Shown: positions 49,171 through 58,301, counted from the first letter of the stretch. The stretch is 64,000 bases of DNA from an uncultured Saprospiraceae bacterium (GCA_938015435.1 CALLPN010000021.1:1-64000); one strand, 5' to 3'. A program made the numbers and translations. The notes: generated from the letters alone by a model not told the origin.

Positions 49171-49872
49171 ATGAGCAAAGGCATTCAAAAGAGATCAATA
49201 GCAATTATTCAAGCGAGAATGGGGAGTACCAGATTAAGAGCAAAGTCTCTGGGATCTATTGATGGTATTCCACTTATTAAACGCGTAGTGACTAATATTT
49301 CTCAGTTAGGTGTGGCCGATAAAATTATTGTGGCTACATCAGATCTTGAAGAAGATGACCCATTGGCAATCTATTGTAAAGAATATCTTGGATGCGTTGT
49401 CTTTAGAGGGTCGTCCAAAGATGTTTTTTCAAGATTTTTTCAATTAGCTAGATCTCTTAATGATGATGATACTATTTTGAGAATCACTGCCGACAACATG
49501 TTTTATCAACAAGAAGGATGCAAGGAAATTTTAAATATACATCATGCAAATAATAATGATTATACCGGAATCAAGGGTTTGAGCCATTTGGTTTTTGAGG
49601 TTTTATCAGTATCTGTTCTTCGTAATAATGACTTTTCAAAACTTACAGATTATGAAAGAGAACATGTTACGCCACATTTCATTACCAATCCTGAGACTTA
49701 TAAGACTCAATTAGTCGAACCTGCAGAATTTAAATTGCAGCATAATTTTGATTCTAAATTGACCGTCGATACTGCAGAAGATAGAATACGTATGGAAAAA
49801 ATAATACGTGATTTCAAAACAAAAGATATACCATTTACTAAGGACAATTTATACAATTGGCTGAAAAATTAA
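49171..49872 (+). CDS. SpsF/PseF-like cytidylyltransferase family protein
   Basis: 233 residues. IIQARMGSTRLRAKSL is the SpsF/acylneuraminate-cytidylyltransferase nucleotide site, with VATSDLEEDDPLA and VFRGSSKDVFSRF and LRITADN typical. Enzymes of this group couple a nonulosonic acid to CMP. The following genes (dehydratase, synthase, hydrolase) support that role. It begins the nonulosonic-acid block. Confidence 0.88.
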   Translation: MSKGIQKRSIAIIQARMGSTRLRAKSLGSIDGIPLIKRVVTNISQLGVADKIIVATSDLEEDDPLAIYCKEYLGCVVFRGSSKDVFSRFFQLARSLNDDDTILRITADNMFYQQEGCKEILNIHHANNNDYTGIKGLSHLVFEVLSVSVLRNNDFSKLTDYEREHVTPHFITNPETYKTQLVEPAEFKLQHNFDSKLTVDTAEDRIRMEKIIRDFKTKDIPFTKDNLYNWLKN

Positions 49873-49878
49873 AACATT

Positions 49879-50898
49879 ATGAAACTTGATTTAAATAACA
49901 AATCGATACTTATTACCGGAGGAACTGGTTCTTTTGGAAAAAAATTCATTGAAATAGTTCTTGAAAGATTTCCAGATGTAAAGAGACTAATTGTTTATTC
50001 TAGAGATGAATTGAAGCAATTTGAGATGTCCCAAAAATTTGATCCTAGAAAGATTCCAGCAATGAGATATTTTATAGGAAACGTTAGAGATAAAGATAGA
50101 CTCAAAAGAGCCTGTGAAGGTGTAGATTATATCATCCATGCAGCTGCATTAAAACAAGTTCCAGCTGCGGAGTATAATCCTATGGAATGTATAAAAACTA
50201 ATATTAATGGAGCGCAGAATATTATTGATGCAGCCTTAGATACGGGTGTAAAAAAGGTAGTTGCATTGTCTACGGATAAAGCGGCTGCACCATTAAATTT
50301 ATACGGAGCTACAAAACTATGTTCTGATAAATTAATCATAGCTGCCAATAACATGAGAGGAGACAGAGATCTAAGTTTCTCTGTAGTTCGGTATGGTAAT
50401 GTAATGGGTTCTCGTGGTTCTGTCATTCCTTTTTTCATCAACAAAAAGAAGACTGGTATATTACCGATTACAGACGAAAACATGACCAGATTTAATATCT
50501 CTCTGGAGGATAGTGTTGATATGGTTTTACATGCCTTAGATAATGCATGGGGTGGTGAAATATTTATTCCAAAGATTCCCTCATATCGAATTACAGACTT
50601 AGCAGAAGCAATAGGACCTGAATGTACTAAGCCAGTCTTAGGTATACGTCCAGGTGAGAAGATTCACGAGGAAATGATTACTTCATCTGATTCTTATAAT
50701 ACTGTTGACGTAGGAGGTTATTTTGTAATCTTGCCAGAAACTTTCAGATATACTAAGGCTGAATATATGGAAAAAACAGGTGCTGTCGAAGTACCAGATA
50801 GATTCGTATATAACTCTGGAACTAATACTGAGTGGGTTTCCGTTGAGGAAATCAGGGAGCTTATAGTTAAATTTGTAGATCCAACATTTAAAGTATAA
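49879..50898 (+). CDS. pseB: UDP-GlcNAc inverting 4,6-dehydratase (PseB type)
   Basis: 339 residues, SDR. ITGGTGSFGKKF, NVRDKDRL, HAAALKQVP and the catalytic set D133-K134 in LSTDKAAAP with Y142-x3-K146, at the positions of Helicobacter FlaA1/PseB. It dehydrates UDP-GlcNAc and inverts C5, giving a 4-keto-6-deoxy-L-arabino sugar. This is the first step to pseudaminic acid and also to L-FucNAc-type sugars. Seven bases after the cytidylyltransferase. Confidence 0.94.
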   Translation: MKLDLNNKSILITGGTGSFGKKFIEIVLERFPDVKRLIVYSRDELKQFEMSQKFDPRKIPAMRYFIGNVRDKDRLKRACEGVDYIIHAAALKQVPAAEYNPMECIKTNINGAQNIIDAALDTGVKKVVALSTDKAAAPLNLYGATKLCSDKLIIAANNMRGDRDLSFSVVRYGNVMGSRGSVIPFFINKKKTGILPITDENMTRFNISLEDSVDMVLHALDNAWGGEIFIPKIPSYRITDLAEAIGPECTKPVLGIRPGEKIHEEMITSSDSYNTVDVGGYFVILPETFRYTKAEYMEKTGAVEVPDRFVYNSGTNTEWVSVEEIRELIVKFVDPTFKV

Positions 50899-50901
50899 AA
50901 A

Positions 50902-51756
50902 TTGAAAAAAAACGTTTTAATATTAGGAATTTCTTCTTGGATAGGATCTCTGCTTGCAGATGTATATCGTGACAATGATTTTTCGGTTACTGGAACAGTT
51001 AATAGTTCTCAGATTAGTTTTAATAGAGCTATAAAAATTATTAAAATAAGTAATTCTGAATTGGATAGATATAGGAGTGTTATTACTTCTAGCGAACCTA
51101 CTCTAATAATTAATTTGCTTAGAGGTGAGGACGTAGACGGATTCGAATTGCATAAATGTATTTTGAATCTTATAAATAAAAGCAATATACATTATATATA
51201 TGCTTCGTCAGTTCTTGCTCTAGATGGATATAAAGGAGTGGATTTGGTAGAATCACTAGATCCTATGAGTATTTCAGATTATGGTTTGTTTAAGGCGCAA
51301 TGCGAACTTGAGATAAAGAAATTTGATGTATCGCATACTATAATTAGATTTTCTTCTGTACAGGGTTGGGTGCCTCATAAGCCAACAAGAAATCAGTCAT
51401 TCTTATCCAAGTTACAGAATAATGCTTTAGTCACAGTAGATACTGGCATCATTCAAAATAGATTTCTTGCTTCTAAATTGGTAGATGTAATATATAGATT
51501 GTCACAGGATCGAATTCAAGGAGTAGTGCATATAGGAACTTCAGATTCTTCCGAGGAATTATATTTCTTAAAAAAACAAGCAATTTTATTCGGCTATTCC
51601 GAAGAGTTAGTGGTTGCTGGAAAACAGAGGTCTGTTAATTTGGTAGCGATACCTGATCGAATATATACTCTTTATGATGATCAGTATAGATTTACAGAAG
51701 ATCAAACACTTAGCGGGTTACTAAAAATTGAAGGATTAGAAAAATATAGAAATTAA
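50902..51756 (+). CDS. SDR sugar-nucleotide reductase/epimerase (RmlD-like)
   Basis: 284 residues, TTG start. NAD motif LGISSWIGSLLADVY (G-x-x-x-x-I-G), LLRGEDVDG, YASSVLALDGY and Y127-G-L-F-K131 as YxxxK. It resembles RmlD/WbjC-like reductases that act on 4-keto-sugar nucleotides. In the canonical pseudaminic path this place is held by an aminotransferase (PseC). I infer reduction of the PseB product at C4. Could also be an epimerase. Confidence 0.75.
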   Translation: MKKNVLILGISSWIGSLLADVYRDNDFSVTGTVNSSQISFNRAIKIIKISNSELDRYRSVITSSEPTLIINLLRGEDVDGFELHKCILNLINKSNIHYIYASSVLALDGYKGVDLVESLDPMSISDYGLFKAQCELEIKKFDVSHTIIRFSSVQGWVPHKPTRNQSFLSKLQNNALVTVDTGIIQNRFLASKLVDVIYRLSQDRIQGVVHIGTSDSSEELYFLKKQAILFGYSEELVVAGKQRSVNLVAIPDRIYTLYDDQYRFTEDQTLSGLLKIEGLEKYRN

Positions 51757-51759
51757 GGT

Positions 51760-52932
51760 ATGACAATTAAAATAAATGAAAGATTAGTAGGAGCGCAAGA
51801 GCCTGTATATTTTATAGCAGACATTGCCTCTAATCATGGTGGAGATCTTGTGAAGGCAAAGGAGCTAGTTCATGCATGTGCTGAGTCAAAGGTGAACGCA
51901 GTCAAAATGCAAAATTTTAATGCAGAAACAATTGTCTCTGATTTTGGATTTAAAAACCTTAATGAGGTCAAAACACATCAAAGTGAATGGAAGAATTCTG
52001 TTTATGATTCTTACAAAGCTGCGTCAATTCCTTTTGAATGGACCTTGGAGCTAAAGGAGCTCGCAGATAAGTTGGGAATGGATTACTTTACATCTCCTTA
52101 TTCAATGGATATTGTGAAGGCAGTTGCTCCTTACGTATCTGCATTCAAATTGGGTTCTGGTGATATTACTTGGCATGAAGAAATTGCCGAGATGTCAAAA
52201 TATAATAAACCTGTACTAATAGCAACTGGAGCATCGAATTTGGAAGAGGTAAGGTTGGCGGTTGAAGCTGCTTCGGCATTAAATTCAGAAATCTTATTGA
52301 TGCAATGTAATACGAATTATACTGCGTCAAAAGGAGAAGATGAATCACTAACAAAAATGAGATTTTCAAACATAAATTTGAAGGTTTTAGAAACGTATAA
52401 TAAATTATGGCCGTCTCTACCTTTAGGTTTGTCTGATCACACACATGGAGATTTGACTGTGTTGGCTGCTGTAGCATTATATAACTGTTGCGCAGTAGAA
52501 AAACACTTTACTCTTGATAGTACTCAAGTAGGGCAGGATCATTCATTCTCAATGATGCCAAAGGAATGGTTGTCGATGGTCGATAATACGGCAACGATTA
52601 AAAGTCAACTTAATGATCAAATGAATTTTGAGGAACGTTGCAGTTTGGTGACTGAACTAGCAGATGAATCTCAGTATCTAGATCTTATTATCGGAGACGG
52701 GAAAAAAATTGTTGGCGATAATGAAAAGAATACAATCATAGTACAAAGAAGATCAATCCGTATTAATAGACCAATGAAAGCTGGTGAAGTTATCGCAAAA
52801 TCCGACCTCATAGTACTTAGGCCTTGTCCTGCAGATGCCCTTCCTCCTTACCGTATGGATGAGTTGATAGGTGGTGTTCTAAATCGTGATATTGCTCAAG
52901 GAGATCACCTTCGACTTCTTGATATCAAATAA
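51760..52932 (+). CDS. NeuB-family nonulosonic acid synthase
   Basis: 390 residues. N-terminal TIM barrel with FIADIASNHGGDL (IAE-x-x-x-N-H in NeuB; here Glu is Asp), KMQNFNAETIV, KLGSGDITWHE, IATGASN, LMQCNTNYTA, GLSDHTHG and VEKHFTLDS; C-terminal SAF/antifreeze-like domain (RRSIRINRPMKAGEVI). It condenses PEP with a 6-carbon N-acyl sugar to a nine-carbon acid. The QCNTNYTA and IADIA sequences differ from standard PseI and NeuB and mark a separate clade whose substrate is not known to me. Shares one base with the next gene. Confidence 0.9.
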   Translation: MTIKINERLVGAQEPVYFIADIASNHGGDLVKAKELVHACAESKVNAVKMQNFNAETIVSDFGFKNLNEVKTHQSEWKNSVYDSYKAASIPFEWTLELKELADKLGMDYFTSPYSMDIVKAVAPYVSAFKLGSGDITWHEEIAEMSKYNKPVLIATGASNLEEVRLAVEAASALNSEILLMQCNTNYTASKGEDESLTKMRFSNINLKVLETYNKLWPSLPLGLSDHTHGDLTVLAAVALYNCCAVEKHFTLDSTQVGQDHSFSMMPKEWLSMVDNTATIKSQLNDQMNFEERCSLVTELADESQYLDLIIGDGKKIVGDNEKNTIIVQRRSIRINRPMKAGEVIAKSDLIVLRPCPADALPPYRMDELIGGVLNRDIAQGDHLRLLDIK

Positions 52933-53411
52933 TGAGTACAAAACTACAATACATACCACCGAGTCATTACAATGATGATGAGTGCGGTATTTGGCAGATT
53001 TTAATTTATAATGATTTTGTCGCTTTTTGTAATCAAGATTGGAAGCTAATAGGTGATGATTTTATTGAAGATGGATTTTTCGGAATAGATGGTCACGGAT
53101 CTAATAATAAGTTAGAATGGTCATTGATGTATCCTAACTTGGAATCCTATAAAAGTGCCTGGATCAATCAGAGTATTGAATTTAGTAAGAATAATTTTTT
53201 ACTTAATCCACTAGATGTCTTATTTGAAACTACTGAATTAAGTAAGTTCGAATTGGTTGATGATTGTGCCTTGGTCCATAAGTCATTTTCCGGTAAGTTT
53301 GAACGAGAGGATGGCACATCTATTGTTTTGGATTGGTTAAGTATATTCCTTTTAAGAAAAGTAGAGGGAAATTGGAAAATAGCAAGTTTCACTGGTTACC
53401 TACCAAAATAA
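52932..53411 (+). CDS. NTF2/SnoaL-like protein in nonulosonic block
   Basis: 159 residues, no signal peptide. The pattern of an N-terminal helix (NDFVAFCNQDWKLIGDDFIEDGF), a beta sheet and the end DWLSIFLLRKVEGNWKIASFTGYL suggests an NTF2-like cone fold. Such proteins can be enzymes (isomerase, dehydratase) or binders. It sits between the synthase and the PseG hydrolase with a one-base overlap and a three-base gap, so it probably acts in the same pathway. I do not recognise a named function. Confidence 0.7.
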   Translation: MSTKLQYIPPSHYNDDECGIWQILIYNDFVAFCNQDWKLIGDDFIEDGFFGIDGHGSNNKLEWSLMYPNLESYKSAWINQSIEFSKNNFLLNPLDVLFETTELSKFELVDDCALVHKSFSGKFEREDGTSIVLDWLSIFLLRKVEGNWKIASFTGYLPK

Positions 53412-53414
53412 ATT

Positions 53415-54410
53415 TTGACTAGTAAGTTATATTTTTTCGCAGAGGGCAATAGTACAATTGGAAGGGGACATATATCTAGATGCCTTGCGATTGCAAGTAT
53501 GATAGATGATTTGGTTAGTATCCATTTTGTATGCTTGGAGAGTAATAAACTTTTCGTTAGTCAATTTGTGGAATTGTATAATATTATCAGTATCAAATCT
53601 TATGATGATATTGATAGTGTCGTTTCTAATAAGGATTTAGTTTGGATTGATAATTATGATATCGATATGACGATAAAGTCTCGATTCTCAGAATTAGCAA
53701 AAGTTGTGATAGAAACGAATGATATTCCATATGAAAACAATGAAGTAGATATAATAGTGAATCATACTCCGGGCATTGGAAGTACATCGTTATTCGAAGG
53801 AAGTAGTACCATGTTGCATTTAGGTTTAAAGTATTCTTTACTCAGACCGAGTTTCTTAGAATATGCTCGGCAAGACTCCACTCCAAATGTTGGTGAAGGT
53901 ATCTTCGTTTGTTTTGGTGGAGCGGATACATATAATCTAGGTTATAATTACGTAACCGAACTTTTGAAATCGGAGTTTCAAAATTCTATATATTGGGTGA
54001 GAGGCGGTACAAATCGCAAAGAAGTAAACGATGAACGACTGAATATTTTAGAAAGGTTATCTGAAGTTAAGATGATTCATTATATGATGAATGCTAAGAT
54101 ATTATTGATTCCTTCTAGTGTGCTGAGTATTGAAGCAATAGCATTAAGAAAGCCTTTTTTTACAACTAATTTTGTGGCTAATCAAGATTTGATATTTAAA
54201 GGTTTATTGAGCCTGAATCTTGCAAGTGGTTTAGATTGTATAAATACAATTGAACAAGTAAAGGATTCAATACCGGCAATAGTTGAGTATTATAACAATG
54301 CTGAATTGCACGCCATTCAAAGGAAAAATCAAATTTTGAATCTTGATGGCCAATCAAAATTGAGGATTAGAGATTTAATTTTGAATTCAGCTAAAAGGGG
54401 ATTGAATTAA
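53415..54410 (+). CDS. pseG: PseG-type UDP-sugar hydrolase
   Basis: 331 residues, TTG start. GT-B-like fold of the MurG superfamily: IGRGHISRCLAIA with H19 (the catalytic His17 of Campylobacter PseG), LVWIDNY, LGLKYSLLRP, FVCFGGAD, and SSVLSIEAIALRKP for UDP binding. PseG removes UDP from the activated amino sugar before the PEP condensation. Closes the nonulosonic-acid block. Confidence 0.9.
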   Translation: MTSKLYFFAEGNSTIGRGHISRCLAIASMIDDLVSIHFVCLESNKLFVSQFVELYNIISIKSYDDIDSVVSNKDLVWIDNYDIDMTIKSRFSELAKVVIETNDIPYENNEVDIIVNHTPGIGSTSLFEGSSTMLHLGLKYSLLRPSFLEYARQDSTPNVGEGIFVCFGGADTYNLGYNYVTELLKSEFQNSIYWVRGGTNRKEVNDERLNILERLSEVKMIHYMMNAKILLIPSSVLSIEAIALRKPFFTTNFVANQDLIFKGLLSLNLASGLDCINTIEQVKDSIPAIVEYYNNAELHAIQRKNQILNLDGQSKLRIRDLILNSAKRGLN

Positions 54411-54503
54411 AATATTTCCATTCAACAGTATATTGTATTAAACTAACTATAGTATTGGTTATAGACGCAGAATTGAATATTTAGAGGATAACAGTAATAA
54501 TCC

Positions 54504-56105
54504 ATGATGAATAAGGAAAATTTCAAATTAGCAGTCCTTCCAAGCATTGCTAAACTACTACATAAAATTGGTGTCAGTTGGAAAACACTGGGTTATTCTA
54601 AAATCAATCAGTATACTGTTTTTGCTCAATCTGAGGTTTTACACAATGATAAATGGAAATCTCAAATTGATCAAGCAGACAAAAAAATGAATATTGTATT
54701 TCTAACTATTTTAGGTGGGCACATTTACAATATGAATATTGATTTAGCTCTTGCAAATGTTCTTAGAGCTAGAGGACATAACGTTAAATTCATTTTAGAC
54801 GATAGCAGATTCCCTATAAGTCAATTGCAAAACTCAAAGAACGAAGAATCTTGGGTTAAATTAAATTTGAAGAATTATCTATGGGGTAAAAAATTTATAG
54901 ATATCTGGAATTTTCCAGTGAATTGGGTTTCGGAGTATAAGAAATCTTATTCCGGAGATTTAGCTTTTGATGAAGTTTTAGAAGCTTCATTATTAAGACA
55001 TTACAAAGTCGGTGTATTGAATGATGATCTGCCAAGATTGGAAGAGGTGACAAATATGACTCATGAAAGTATTTCGATTAGTGCATCTTTGGGCCAAGAA
55101 TTATCAGACTTGAAGCCAGATGCTGTTATTATGAGCCATGGTATCTATGCTATGTGGGGCCCTGCTTATCAAATTTTGAGACAGAATAATATCGATGTAC
55201 TTACTTATGGTAGAGGAAAGAAAAAGGGAACAAGTAAATTTAATTGGAACTGTACAGCCGATTGGTGGGATGTTACCGAAGAATGGAAGAGTCTTAGTAA
55301 AAGAGAATTGACTGTTAGTGAGGAGTCTGAGATTGACAGTTATTTAGAATCTCGTATTGAGCAAAAGGAGGATGTTTTTATTTATAATTTTGGAGATTTA
55401 GAATCGAGACAAAAAACATTAAAGCGTTTCAATTTAGATGAAAATAAAACCACCTATACATTGTTTACTAATGTGTTGTGGGATGCGGCGAGTGCTCAGC
55501 GTGAAATAGTTTTCACTAATCCTGTAGAATGGGTTATAGATACTATCGAGTGGTTTAGAGATAATCCAGACAAACAACTTTTGATTAAGATTCATCCTGC
55601 GGAATTGGTAATAGGAACTAATATGAAATTTGTGGATATCATAAATAATAATATTAAGGATTTACCACCGAATGTAATTTTAATTGATCCTTCAGAAAAA
55701 GTAAATAGTTGGTCCATCTATAGCGTCACAGATCTTGGGATTGTGCATACTACAACAGTAGGTATGGAATTACCTTTAAGAGGAATTCCCTGTGTAGTAG
55801 TATCAAGGACACATTATAGAGGTAAGGGATTTACTGTAGATTTAGATTCGAAAAATGAATATTTCGACTACTTGCAGAAATTTAAAAAATCAATGAGTTT
55901 GGATCAACATATAATTAAGCAAGCTAAAAAGTACGCATATTTATTATTTGAGAGATATCAAATGCCATTGGATCTATTTGATGAAAAAGTAAGTACTGAC
56001 GTAAGAGCTCTTAAATTTAATTCTATAGAGGAGCTGGCACAGAAACCTACAATAAGTAAAGTAGTAAAGGCTATCGAAAATAAGCAAATATCAATACTTA
56101 ATTAG
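54504..56105 (+). CDS. Capsule polysaccharide synthesis (KpsS/LipB-like) protein
   Basis: 533 residues, no signal peptide. Two Rossmann-like halves: IVFLTILGGHIYNMNIDLALANVLRARGH at the N-side; C-side LLIKIHPAELV, NSWSIYSVTDLGIVHTTTVGMELPLRGIPCVVVSRTHYRGKGFT, which is the KpsS/LipB-like capsule synthesis pattern (K-x-H-P, then a run with G-x-E-x-x). Related proteins are Kdo or sugar transferases. It may be the transferase that uses the CMP-nonulosonic acid made by the block upstream. Begins 93 bases after pseG, with TATTTAG-like sequence before it but no good promoter. Confidence 0.78.
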   Translation: MMNKENFKLAVLPSIAKLLHKIGVSWKTLGYSKINQYTVFAQSEVLHNDKWKSQIDQADKKMNIVFLTILGGHIYNMNIDLALANVLRARGHNVKFILDDSRFPISQLQNSKNEESWVKLNLKNYLWGKKFIDIWNFPVNWVSEYKKSYSGDLAFDEVLEASLLRHYKVGVLNDDLPRLEEVTNMTHESISISASLGQELSDLKPDAVIMSHGIYAMWGPAYQILRQNNIDVLTYGRGKKKGTSKFNWNCTADWWDVTEEWKSLSKRELTVSEESEIDSYLESRIEQKEDVFIYNFGDLESRQKTLKRFNLDENKTTYTLFTNVLWDAASAQREIVFTNPVEWVIDTIEWFRDNPDKQLLIKIHPAELVIGTNMKFVDIINNNIKDLPPNVILIDPSEKVNSWSIYSVTDLGIVHTTTVGMELPLRGIPCVVVSRTHYRGKGFTVDLDSKNEYFDYLQKFKKSMSLDQHIIKQAKKYAYLLFERYQMPLDLFDEKVSTDVRALKFNSIEELAQKPTISKVVKAIENKQISILN

Positions 56106-57152
56106 ATGCAGGTTGAAGTTCGATTATTGAAATTGCTATTGGCTAGGCGGAGACTAGAAAGAAGTTTCTTTGTAAATGCTAAAGTTACATTCAAAGCATA
56201 TTTGTATTCCAAGTTGGAATTATTCCGTGCATTAGGCCCGACAATCGCACTTGTTTACAGTAATAAAAGATTGTGGATATATCTAGATAATTACATACCG
56301 ACTTTTGCAAGGAAAAATAATTTACTGCAATCCAAAACATCAATCGAGATTGCAAATGCAAAAAATAATGGCTTTTACCCTGATTGGTTTGACAAATTGG
56401 AAATAATCAGTACGAGATTGGAGACTATTGATGCTTTATTAATAGTTCAGGGTAGTTATGCTGATGGTATGATTACGAACTATTCTGATGTTGATCTAGT
56501 GATATTTTATAAAACCATTTCTCCTGAATTGATTGAATTGAAGGAAGAATTGGAAAGATTTATTTTAGATGTTGATCCAATACAACACCATGGCGTCTTT
56601 ATGATAGGTAAACAGAAGCTATCGGCATATTGGCAGATGGATCTTCCTGTTGAAGTAATTAGTAGAGGTAAATGCTTCGGTAATACTACCAAATCGTTGA
56701 ATTTTGATTCCATCATTAGTGAGAGTTTAGGACCGACAACTGCGGTACGTAGTACTCTTGTTGCTATGGAGGTATTTATTAATCGAAATTTTGAGGAGGT
56801 AGGTATTTATGCTTGGAAGTTGTTACTATCTCAAATTATGTTAATTCCAACCCTATTTCTAGCAACTAAGAATAAATCAATATATAAGCGTGAATCATTT
56901 GATCTTGTCAAGGATTACTATTCAAGTAAAGCGTGGGATGTAATCGTTATTGCATCTTCTATACGAAAGTCATGGATCGATTCATCTGATTTTAACCATT
57001 ACATTTCTAAAAGAAATAATAGCTCACAATCAGTTAGGAATGATGATTTGAAGGTATTTACTATTCCGAGTATTTCGTTAGACGATAAGGAGAGTTTTTA
57101 TTCAAGTCTTCGTTTATTTATTAAAGAAACTAGAGAACTCATCAATGATTAA
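56106..57152 (+). CDS. Nucleotidyltransferase-fold protein A
   Basis: 348 residues. The middle (about residues 115-175) holds LIVQGSYADGMITNYSDVDLVIF: G-S-x-x-x-G-x(5)-S-D-V-D-L, the nucleotidyltransferase (pol-beta-type) active-site motif with both Asp residues, and a third acidic in PVEVISRG nearby. The rest is helical. Starts at the stop of the capsule protein and overlaps the next, related gene by eight bases. LicD enzymes, which transfer phosphocholine-like groups onto glycans, also use this fold, so a phosphoryl or nucleotidyl transfer to the polysaccharide is plausible. Not a named family to my knowledge. Confidence 0.72.
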   Translation: MQVEVRLLKLLLARRRLERSFFVNAKVTFKAYLYSKLELFRALGPTIALVYSNKRLWIYLDNYIPTFARKNNLLQSKTSIEIANAKNNGFYPDWFDKLEIISTRLETIDALLIVQGSYADGMITNYSDVDLVIFYKTISPELIELKEELERFILDVDPIQHHGVFMIGKQKLSAYWQMDLPVEVISRGKCFGNTTKSLNFDSIISESLGPTTAVRSTLVAMEVFINRNFEEVGIYAWKLLLSQIMLIPTLFLATKNKSIYKRESFDLVKDYYSSKAWDVIVIASSIRKSWIDSSDFNHYISKRNNSSQSVRNDDLKVFTIPSISLDDKESFYSSLRLFIKETRELIND

Positions 57153-58299
57153 ATTGCCAAAATTAGTTGGAGAGATTCGAAAAGTTCCTATCAAGGCATA
57201 CAAGGAAATAATTGATAATTATGTAGCTAAAGTTTCTGTATTGCCAGCAGTGAAATCCATTATCCAGATGGGTAGTTTTACAGCTCCTGGATTAAGCGAT
57301 ATAGACTTAATCGTAGTATTGAAAGAGGATCATGATGCTCCCATTTGGAAGGATATCAGTCTAATACAGTTGTCTGACCATTTTGAATACAAGGAGGTTA
57401 TAGCTCATGATATATTTATAATTAATGAATCTATAGCAGATAATGCAGAGGCATATTTTTATATAGATGCGCAGGTTGTTCTTCACGGAACTAGATTAGG
57501 CGGTAATATTAAGGAAAGCACAAAGGGTATTTTACGCAACTTCTTGTCCATAGAGTATTCTGTGTTTACGCTTGAAAGTTTATTTAAAATACTTCTCAAT
57601 GATGAGTTAAAGTTACGGAATGCGCTTTTATTATTAAGTACCTCAAGACATACAGCAACTACTGCGGCGAACCTCGATATAATTACAGAGAAAGAAAAAT
57701 TAGAAATTGTGGATCAAGTGGAGGAACTTAGATTACAATTTTTAGAGGGATTAAGGCCGATAGATGATCTCAATAATCAGTACTTTTCTTTCCTTGAGTT
57801 ATTGTTTAAAGTTATAGATAAGGATCCAATAATTAATAACTCATCAAGAAGTATATTAAAAAGTAGAACTAGGAGAGTTAGCAATAAAACTGAATTTTAT
57901 TGGATGAGTAATCCCTTGAAATACGTGAGTAATTATATTAGATGTGTTAGTATTAGTAAAGAATTGTTCCTTAAAGGTAGATTTAGTATCGTGCCTATTC
58001 CGGAAGTGTTCAACACTCATTTGTTGGGGTATGGCAGTATGAAATCCAATGAATCTGAATCAAATGAAAAGGGATTAGGAAATCGGCAGGAACTCAATGT
58101 AGTTTATGATTTACGTAAGCAAGTGATTCTTGAACATTGGAATTTTATAGAGAAGCACAGTTTTATTAGATCTAGCGGTAAAGCTTACTGTGGGTTTGGT
58201 TATTCCCCTAAGCAGAATTTTCAAAGAAGAATCATTTTCGATATCCTTCGTTTGTATACAAAATTTTCAATTTTACCTGTTTTAAATAAGTCGAAATAA
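57145..58299 (+). CDS. Nucleotidyltransferase-fold protein B
   Basis: 384 residues. Near the N-terminus, IIQMGSFTAPGLSDIDLIVVL: a G-S-x(5)-S-D-I-D-L motif with a shorter loop than protein A, again with both catalytic-type Asp residues; further acidic positions follow (FIINESIADNAEAYFYID). The remaining 300 residues are mostly helical and end in a basic tail. Overlaps protein A by eight bases and precedes the MurJ-type flippase by three bases. The tandem layout suggests the two work as a pair. Function unknown. Confidence 0.72.
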   Translation: MIKLPKLVGEIRKVPIKAYKEIIDNYVAKVSVLPAVKSIIQMGSFTAPGLSDIDLIVVLKEDHDAPIWKDISLIQLSDHFEYKEVIAHDIFIINESIADNAEAYFYIDAQVVLHGTRLGGNIKESTKGILRNFLSIEYSVFTLESLFKILLNDELKLRNALLLLSTSRHTATTAANLDIITEKEKLEIVDQVEELRLQFLEGLRPIDDLNNQYFSFLELLFKVIDKDPIINNSSRSILKSRTRRVSNKTEFYWMSNPLKYVSNYIRCVSISKELFLKGRFSIVPIPEVFNTHLLGYGSMKSNESESNEKGLGNRQELNVVYDLRKQVILEHWNFIEKHSFIRSSGKAYCGFGYSPKQNFQRRIIFDILRLYTKFSILPVLNKSK

Positions 58300-58301
58300 T
58301 T

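Noticed and set aside
54003..54009. GGCGGTA, core of the ops/JUMPstart element
   Set aside because: It lies inside pseG, and the same heptamer occurs inside coding sequence at 57499 and near 12084; no leader position, so chance.
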